Positions 59,268 through 64,000 of a stretch of DNA of 64,000 nucleotides are shown here, in pieces. The translations under genes and the position numbers were made by a program. The notes under the pieces were generated by a model, which saw nothing but the letters and a program-made list of their open reading frames with translations, did no database searches and had not been told where the DNA came from. This DNA comes from Parabacteroides sp. TM07-1AC (GTDB lineage Bacteria; Bacteroidota; Bacteroidia; Bacteroidales; Tannerellaceae). How positions within the stretch are numbered: the stretch's first letter is position 1; the number at the start of each line of letters is the position of its first letter. The stretch lies in the NCBI RefSeq assembly GCF_003480915.1, contig NZ_QUKD01000004.1, positions 404,277 to 468,276 on the forward strand. The letters run 5' to 3'.

Positions 59268-61091
59268 ATGCAAACAAGCAAAACAATACATATACTAATT
59301 GGTATCGGCCTTTTACTCTCTGCCGCCCTCGGGGCAACAGAGAGTAGGGCCGATACCCTTTTTCTGCCTGATTTCGCATCCGACCTGCGTTACATACCCG
59401 AGATGCAGGCCCGTGCAGCCGACAGTATCTACCTTCCGGGAAACAACGAAACCCGGATCCCCGATCGCGACAGCCTCCTGGCCCTTTGCGCACAAGTCGG
59501 ATACGAAGCGATAGAGGATCAGATGCAACGTTATTACGAAGAAGCCATCGACGCCGTCCCCGAAGATGCCGACCGCCGCGAAGCCGTCCGCCGGATGCGT
59601 GAAACAGTCGGACGGATCGGAGGGAGCATCCTCAAGCGTGAACTGGAATATGGCGAAGCCATCGCCCTGCCCGATAATACGCCGGAAAAGCGCGATAAGA
59701 AAATAGCCGTATTCTACGCCCTTGCCGATAAATGTGTCGCCCGCGGGGATGCCTCTATGGAAATGAGGGCGCTTATCTATATTTTTCGCCGGCTGTATTT
59801 ACATGAACAATATTACGGGGCTTTTCTTTGTGCCGAACATATCACCAAACGCCTGGAAGAGGTCGGTAGTGATATCGATCCTGCGGAAGAGAAAAACATC
59901 CGCTACGACCTGGGCCGTCTTTATTTCGACTTTCGCGATTATGAGATCGCTGTCACTTACCTGAAAGCCGCTTTACAGGATACCCCTGTTCTCCGTTATT
60001 ACAATCTCTATAACCTTCAGGCACGCAATGCACTGGGGCTTTATTACCGTACTATCGGCGAAACGGATACTTCCGACTACTATTTTCGCTCCATGCTCGA
60101 ATGTAAAGACCGTGTCAAGCAGCGTCCCATGTTCGACTGCATCGCCTTGAGCAACCTGGCCTCCAACTACCGCCTGCGCGGCCGGTACCGCGAAGCACTC
60201 GTCTTGCATGCTGCGGCTTTGCCCGCCTCACAGGCAGAGGGTGATCATAGCTTCACCTCGGGTATCTACGTCGGGCTGGCGGACTGTTACCTGGAACTGG
60301 GCCGTCCGGATAGCTGCAAGGCCATGATCGACAGCGCCCTTTACCATATCGAACAATGGCCCTGGGTGATGTCGTACCGTTCGTGCGACCTCTATCCGGT
60401 GATGGCCCGCTATTATGCCCGCATCGGCGACCGGGAGCATTCGATTGCTTATATGGACTCGACTACGGTGGCAAACCGCCGGCAGGACGAAAAATACAGC
60501 GGCCTTCTGGTTCTCCGTGCCAAACAGGAACTGTTCGAGTCGGAGCGTGCCCGTAAGGAGGCGCAGCTCGTTACCTTCCGTCACGTCTCGGTCATCATGA
60601 GTGTGACGGCGGGGGTAATCTTTGTCGTCCTGCTCGTCATCTCCGTCCTTTACAGGAAAAAGCATCAGGCTTATCGCAGGCTGGCCGCCCGTAGCCGTGA
60701 ATGGGCGGAGCAGGTCCCGGCTGTCGTGCCTCCGGCAGAGGCAGATGCTATCGACAGGACCCTGATGGAAAATCTCGGCCGCCTGACCGATGAAGAGCAG
60801 ATTTACCTCGACCCGGACCTCGATCTCGAAACCCTGTCGCAACGCATGGGTGTTCACCGTAACATGATCTCGAAAGCTGTAAATACCGTCCACGGCAAAC
60901 CATTCTCCGCATATATCAACGAATGCCGCGTTCGTCAGGCCATCCTGCTGCTTTCCGATCCGGCCAACGACAACCTTTCGCTCGAAACCATCGCCTTCGA
61001 CTCCGGCTTCTCCAACCGCCAAACCTTCTACCGTGCCTTCAAGGCACAAACAGGGCTCAACCCGGCTACTTTCAGGAAGAATAGGGGGTAG
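59268..61091 (+). CDS. Membrane-anchored TPR / AraC-type HTH regulator
   Basis: 607 residues from 59268 (MQTSKTIHILIGIGLLLSAALG, signal peptide). A periplasmic region of TPR-like helices (about 90-430: RYDLGRLYFDFRDYEIAVTYLKAAL, ALSNLASNYRLRGRYREALVLHAAALP, GIYVGLADCYLELGRPDSCKAMI) is followed by a membrane helix (about 445-465: MSVTAGVIFVVLLVISVLY) and a cytoplasmic AraC HTH (LDLETLSQRMGVHRNMISKAVN...DSGFSNRQTFYRAFKAQTGLNPATF). This is a one-component transmembrane regulator. Its target is probably near; the HU-HIG/adhesin genes downstream are candidates. Confidence 0.88.
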   Translation: MQTSKTIHILIGIGLLLSAALGATESRADTLFLPDFASDLRYIPEMQARAADSIYLPGNNETRIPDRDSLLALCAQVGYEAIEDQMQRYYEEAIDAVPEDADRREAVRRMRETVGRIGGSILKRELEYGEAIALPDNTPEKRDKKIAVFYALADKCVARGDASMEMRALIYIFRRLYLHEQYYGAFLCAEHITKRLEEVGSDIDPAEEKNIRYDLGRLYFDFRDYEIAVTYLKAALQDTPVLRYYNLYNLQARNALGLYYRTIGETDTSDYYFRSMLECKDRVKQRPMFDCIALSNLASNYRLRGRYREALVLHAAALPASQAEGDHSFTSGIYVGLADCYLELGRPDSCKAMIDSALYHIEQWPWVMSYRSCDLYPVMARYYARIGDREHSIAYMDSTTVANRRQDEKYSGLLVLRAKQELFESERARKEAQLVTFRHVSVIMSVTAGVIFVVLLVISVLYRKKHQAYRRLAARSREWAEQVPAVVPPAEADAIDRTLMENLGRLTDEEQIYLDPDLDLETLSQRMGVHRNMISKAVNTVHGKPFSAYINECRVRQAILLLSDPANDNLSLETIAFDSGFSNRQTFYRAFKAQTGLNPATFRKNRG

Positions 61092-61224
61092 GATGAAATA
61101 TGGGAGTTATTGAATAACCCCGTCTTTAAAGATGTCGAAAGCCTTTTCCGGAGAAACATTCATTCGCTTACCAGTGGTTGACTCAACAAACACATCTGAT
61201 TATTCGGCAAATTCCCCCACTATT

Positions 61225-61250
61225 TTGTAACATTTTGCAAAATGTTACAA
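61225..61250. promoter_or_regulatory. Perfect 26-bp palindrome upstream of the HU-HIG B locus
   Basis: Half-site TTGTAACATTTTG mirrored without spacer or mismatch, 45 bp before the small membrane protein ATG. A degenerate copy is at 40004-40027. It may be an operator (for example for the upstream AraC-type regulator) or an RNA hairpin. Confidence 0.65.
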
Positions 61251-61295
61251 CATTCTCCCCCTTTTTCTTCACCTTGCGGCATAAAAATAAAGCAC

Positions 61296-61493
61296 ATGAT
61301 AGGAATGCAACACATCGATGATAGGAATACCGCCGTACCCGATTGGTTCGTCGCTTATTATGATTCCGGGTATTTTTGGGTAGGTGTGGCGGTGCTGAGC
61401 CTGCTGATGGTCGTATTGATCGTGCTGGCGTGCCGGCTCTATTTCGAGATGAAAGAAGCGCAACGCATCCTCGACGAACACGAAAAGGAATAA
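61296..61493 (+). CDS. Small single-span membrane protein
   Basis: 65 residues (start at 61296). N-terminal MIGMQHIDDRNTAVPDWF, a membrane helix YFWVGVAVLSLLMVVLIVLAC (about 28-48), and a charged tail helix EMKEAQRILDEHEKE. Unknown family. It lies 44 bp before the HU-HIG B gene, and a relic of the same start is found near the fimbrial operon (40065), so it is probably a real gene tied to these loci. Confidence 0.65.
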   Translation: MIGMQHIDDRNTAVPDWFVAYYDSGYFWVGVAVLSLLMVVLIVLACRLYFEMKEAQRILDEHEKE

Positions 61494-61537
61494 ACAAACA
61501 TAATTATCGCTAGTAATAATATTAAACACTGATTACC

Positions 61538-62326
61538 ATGGCAACAAAAAAGTATGTATGGAAATTCGATCTCGAAGAGTATCTGATGACAAAGGACGTG
61601 AAGGAAGACTTCGCGGCCAAGGTGAAACCTATCCAGACGTTCTACATGGCCGACGTGGCACGTCTCATCTCGGAAGAACGTACCGAATACCGTGTCGATA
61701 CGATCGTGAACATCACCAAGCTGGTGGAGGAGAAAATCCGCCAGTTGGTTTGCGGAAACAACATTGTAGTGACCGACAACGTGCAGTATTCGCCCGCCGT
61801 CAGCGGCCTTTTCCTCGGGAAAAAAGGCCTGGTGGACCCGGCGAAGAATAAAGCCGTTATCAACATGATCGGCACCGCCGCCATGCGTGCCGAGGCCGAT
61901 CTCGTAACCCTCGAATTTTCGGGCAACGTGCGCGACATGGGCGGCGCCGGCTTCGGGCTGGTGAAAGACGTGACCACCGGCAAGACCGACGGCACCGTCA
62001 CCCCGGGCGGAATCCTCGACGTTTCAGGCGTGAAGATACGCAGCGTCAATGCCGACGGCAGCGGGCTGGGTACGCTTACCCTGGTCAACATGGCCGACCA
62101 GACGGTGGCTGCCACCATCACCCTGTTGGCTATCAACGATCCGAAACGTTTGATGTTTAACATTCCTGCCGATCTGGCGGAGGGCAGCTACCAGCTCACG
62201 CTCGAAACCTGGTTCAGCACCAACAGCTTGCAGCTCAAGCAGTCGCGTACCCTGGTCTATGCCATTCCGCTGGTGGTAGGCAACCCCGGTGGCGGCGGTG
62301 AAGACGATCGTCCGGTGATCGAATAA
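61538..62326 (+). CDS. HU-HIG type protein (copy B)
   Basis: 262 residues, the same order as copy A (32536-33324): HU-like domain (1-115), DUF4469 Ig-like domain (120-245), Gly-rich acidic tail (NPGGGGEDDRPVIE). The first 21 residues are identical to copy A and the rest about two thirds identical without gaps. The strongest conservation is EERTEYRVDT, EKIRQLVC, FLGK, VDPAKNK and GLVKDVTTGKTDGT. It is followed after 27 bp by a 23-bp array and then a secreted adhesin-like gene. Confidence 0.88.
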   Translation: MATKKYVWKFDLEEYLMTKDVKEDFAAKVKPIQTFYMADVARLISEERTEYRVDTIVNITKLVEEKIRQLVCGNNIVVTDNVQYSPAVSGLFLGKKGLVDPAKNKAVINMIGTAAMRAEADLVTLEFSGNVRDMGGAGFGLVKDVTTGKTDGTVTPGGILDVSGVKIRSVNADGSGLGTLTLVNMADQTVAATITLLAINDPKRLMFNIPADLAEGSYQLTLETWFSTNSLQLKQSRTLVYAIPLVVGNPGGGGEDDRPVIE

Positions 62327-62353
62327 ACCCTATCCCCGGGCATGGATCGGCTC

Positions 62354-62474
62354 GACGGCGTCGAGGGCTCCCTCTCACCCGCGTCGGGCGCTTCCTCTCG
62401 ACGGCGTTGAGACGTCCCTTTCGATGCCGTCGAACCGCCCGTTTCGATGGCATCGAACAAGCCGCTTCGATTTC
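62354..62474. repeat. 23-bp periodic palindromic array (word TCGAYGSCRTCGA)
   Basis: Five units of exactly 23 bp begin at 62354, 62377, 62400, 62423 and 62446, with the start of a sixth at 62469. Each holds a 13-bp imperfect palindrome around the unit boundary (TCGACGGCGTCGA in the first, TCGATGGCATCGA in the fifth): the C:G pair is replaced by T:A on both sides. The 10-bp spacers vary and are C/T-rich. Confidence 0.85.
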
Positions 62475-62519
62475 ACCCGGCAGGCAAACGGCTCTTCCGG
62501 TATTCACAAACAAGCTAAA

Positions 62520-64000
62520 ATGATATCACTTATGAAACATGTTACATCTTATATATTTCTGATTATGGCTCTCCTGCTGTTCGGAGTAAACGGGGCGGCG
62601 GCACAAGAGCAAGACTGTCCTTTTAAGGTTACCGTTGATGGGAATAATACTGCTATTTCCTACGAAAATAAAGTACTTTCCATTAGAAGTAGTGATAACG
62701 TAACCATTACAGGAAACGGAAATCCTACCGACTGGGGAATTGAAATAAAATCTTTAGGCCTCTCTCTCCGGGTGACAATAAAAGACCTGAATATCGAAAG
62801 AGAAGGGGTACCTCTGAAAATAGGGGGGGGGATCTCGTTACTATCATAATAGAAGGAACGAACCGGTTTGTTTCGACAGGCTCGTCGGGAACTGCCGGAA
62901 TAGAGGTCGGAAACATGCTCAACTTACGAGGAAGCGGTTCCCTGACTGCCATAGGGGCAAAAGGAGCCGACGGTACTGGCGGAGGAGCAGGGATCGGTGG
63001 TGAAACATACCTGAGCATAGGGGGTGGCATCATCCATGCCGAAGGCGGGGCAGGTGCGCCCGGTATCGGTGTAAGCGATCCTGGAATGGGCATGACGATT
63101 CAGATCAACGGAGGCACGGTAACCGCCATCGGCGGTGGCGGCGAAAATCCGGCTCCCGGCATAGATGGTGGTATCTCCTTCGATTATTCTTCCATCGAAT
63201 TAAACGCCTTTGTCATAGCCATCGACGGGACGGATGATGAGGGCGAAAACCCTGCGACTACCAAGATAAAGGAACATCAGAACGGCCTGTTTATCCGGGG
63301 CAAGCAACTGCCCGGCGGCACCATCGAGCAGACCTCTTCCGCTCTGGTAGGCAACGTCACATTGAAGAGCAACGCCGAAATCCCCGCTTGGGCAACGGTC
63401 ACTATCGGCGACGGGCAAACCTTTACCATTGACCCGAATGTCACCCTTACGAATAGCGGCACCTTTACGAATAGCGGCACTATCTACGACAAAGGAACCC
63501 TTACAGGCAACCCCATCACGGGTAATTTGCCGTACCATAACATCACCTTTAATGCCAACTATTCGTCACTCCCTGCTGTTGAAAAATATATCCTTCAAGG
63601 CGATGCACTCCCGAACGATATCTTCACCCGTCCGGACTACACCTTCCAGGGTTGGTACGACGCTTCCGGTGGCGGAGCCAAAGTAGAAACCATCGACAAG
63701 CCGCAAACCCTCTATGCCCGGTGGAAGGCGGTGCCCGAGCCTGAGCCTGAACCCGAACCCGAGCCTGAGCCCGAACCGACCCCGGTCTACTACACAGTCA
63801 CCTTGCCCTTTGTCGAGGGCGCCGCGACCGACCCCGTGGCAGGTGATTACGAGGCGGAGTCGTGGAGCACTTTCCGCTTCTACCTCACATTGGATGCGGA
63901 TTACAGCGAGTCGCAACCCGTAGTCACCACCAGCCGCGGCGAGACCCTTCAGCCCCGCACTTCCGACGGCGCCTACCTGGTGAAATACGTGCGCACCGAC
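62520..64000 (+). CDS. Secreted adhesin-like protein with InlB B-repeat, frame broken at a G9 tract, 3' incomplete
   Basis: Start at 62520 or 62532 (MKHVTSYIFLIMALLLFGVNGAAAQ, signal peptide). The frame stops at 62849, just after nine G (62823-62831). Downstream of the tract another frame is open from 62831 to the window end (390 residues) and continues the protein: Gly-rich beta-helix-like repeats (GAGIGGETYLSIGGGIIHAEGG), TNSGTFTNSGT, a Listeria-Bacteroides (InlB B) repeat (YTFQGWYDASGGG...TLYARWKA, 63533-63730), a Pro-Glu linker (63734-63780), then another domain. Seven or ten G would join the frames into at least 490 residues. Likely a surface adhesin switched by slippage, unless the tract is misread. 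Confidence 0.7.
62823..62831 (+). repeat. G9 homopolymer tract inside the adhesin gene
   Basis: Nine consecutive G after codon AAA-ATA. In the present length translation ends six codons later; lengths of 7 or 10 keep the frame open. Typical of contingency loci, but also a common place for sequencing error. Confidence 0.8.

Noticed and set aside
30704..62474. CRISPR array
   Set aside because: The 22/23-bp arrays have no constant repeat with unique spacers of fixed length, the words change within an array, and no cas gene is present.

Overview
The window reads as chromosomal DNA of a gut Bacteroidales, most likely Parabacteroides or a close relative. The signs are a SusD-type lipoprotein, fimbrillin-family lipoproteins, HU-Ig-Gly (HU-HIG type) DNA-binding proteins, an S16 protein with a long Ala/Lys/Glu tail, the lack of Shine-Dalgarno sites, and many promoters with the Bacteroidetes -7 box TAnnTTTG (often with TTTG 18-21 bp upstream). 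The genus is inferred, not proven.

Layout. 1-3750: 3' end of a SusD gene, a NikR-like regulator and a TonB receptor that share GGTAAY operator half-sites. 3978-11373: cation/proton antiporter, glycogen branching enzyme and mannose-6-P isomerase, ketopantoate reductase, pyridoxamine kinase. 11691-20442: a small unknown ORF, YecH, two identical tRNA-Lys, metallo-hydrolase, asparaginase, TRIC channel, DUF3943 protein, ABC-F, rpsP, thioredoxin lipoprotein, tRNA-Ser. 20413-30643: small accessory and stress genes (broken acetyltransferase, Ogt, GNAT-YoaP with an AraC/GyrI regulator, an LspA-like protein, GrpB, VOC, dehydrogenases, DUF3788, DsrE, flavin split barrel, WYL and HxlR regulators, DJ-1). 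30952-40250: AAA/PD-(D/E)XK protein, HU-HIG protein, adenosine-deaminase-like protein, four-gene fimbrial lipoprotein operon, remnant DNA. 40550-53594: transporter, outer-membrane barrel, CDGSH protein, sugar isomerase-like protein, an orphan Card1-like CARF nuclease, CNNM/CorC protein and TrkA/TrkH K+ uptake. 53857-59158: complete xylose operon (NUDIX regulator, xylB, xylA, xylE). 59268-64000: membrane TPR/AraC regulator, small membrane protein, second HU-HIG protein, and a secreted adhesin interrupted at a G9 tract and running off the window.

The most unusual signal lies between genes. At least eight intergenic spots carry short arrays of 3-6 units with a strict 22- or 23-bp period. Units within a locus share a short word in direct and often inverted orientation, but the word differs completely from locus to locus: same grammar, different text. 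Some units show paired substitutions that keep the inverted repeat. Separately, 48275-48474 holds a textbook sigma-54 promoter followed by a hairpin-rich segment and an intrinsic terminator, without a gene: a candidate sigma-54-dependent small RNA pointing into the CARF nuclease gene. The two HU-HIG loci each have an upstream gene-start region with the same palindrome, one intact (61225-61250) and one decayed (40004-40027).

All calls come from reading the sequence by eye; no database search was run.
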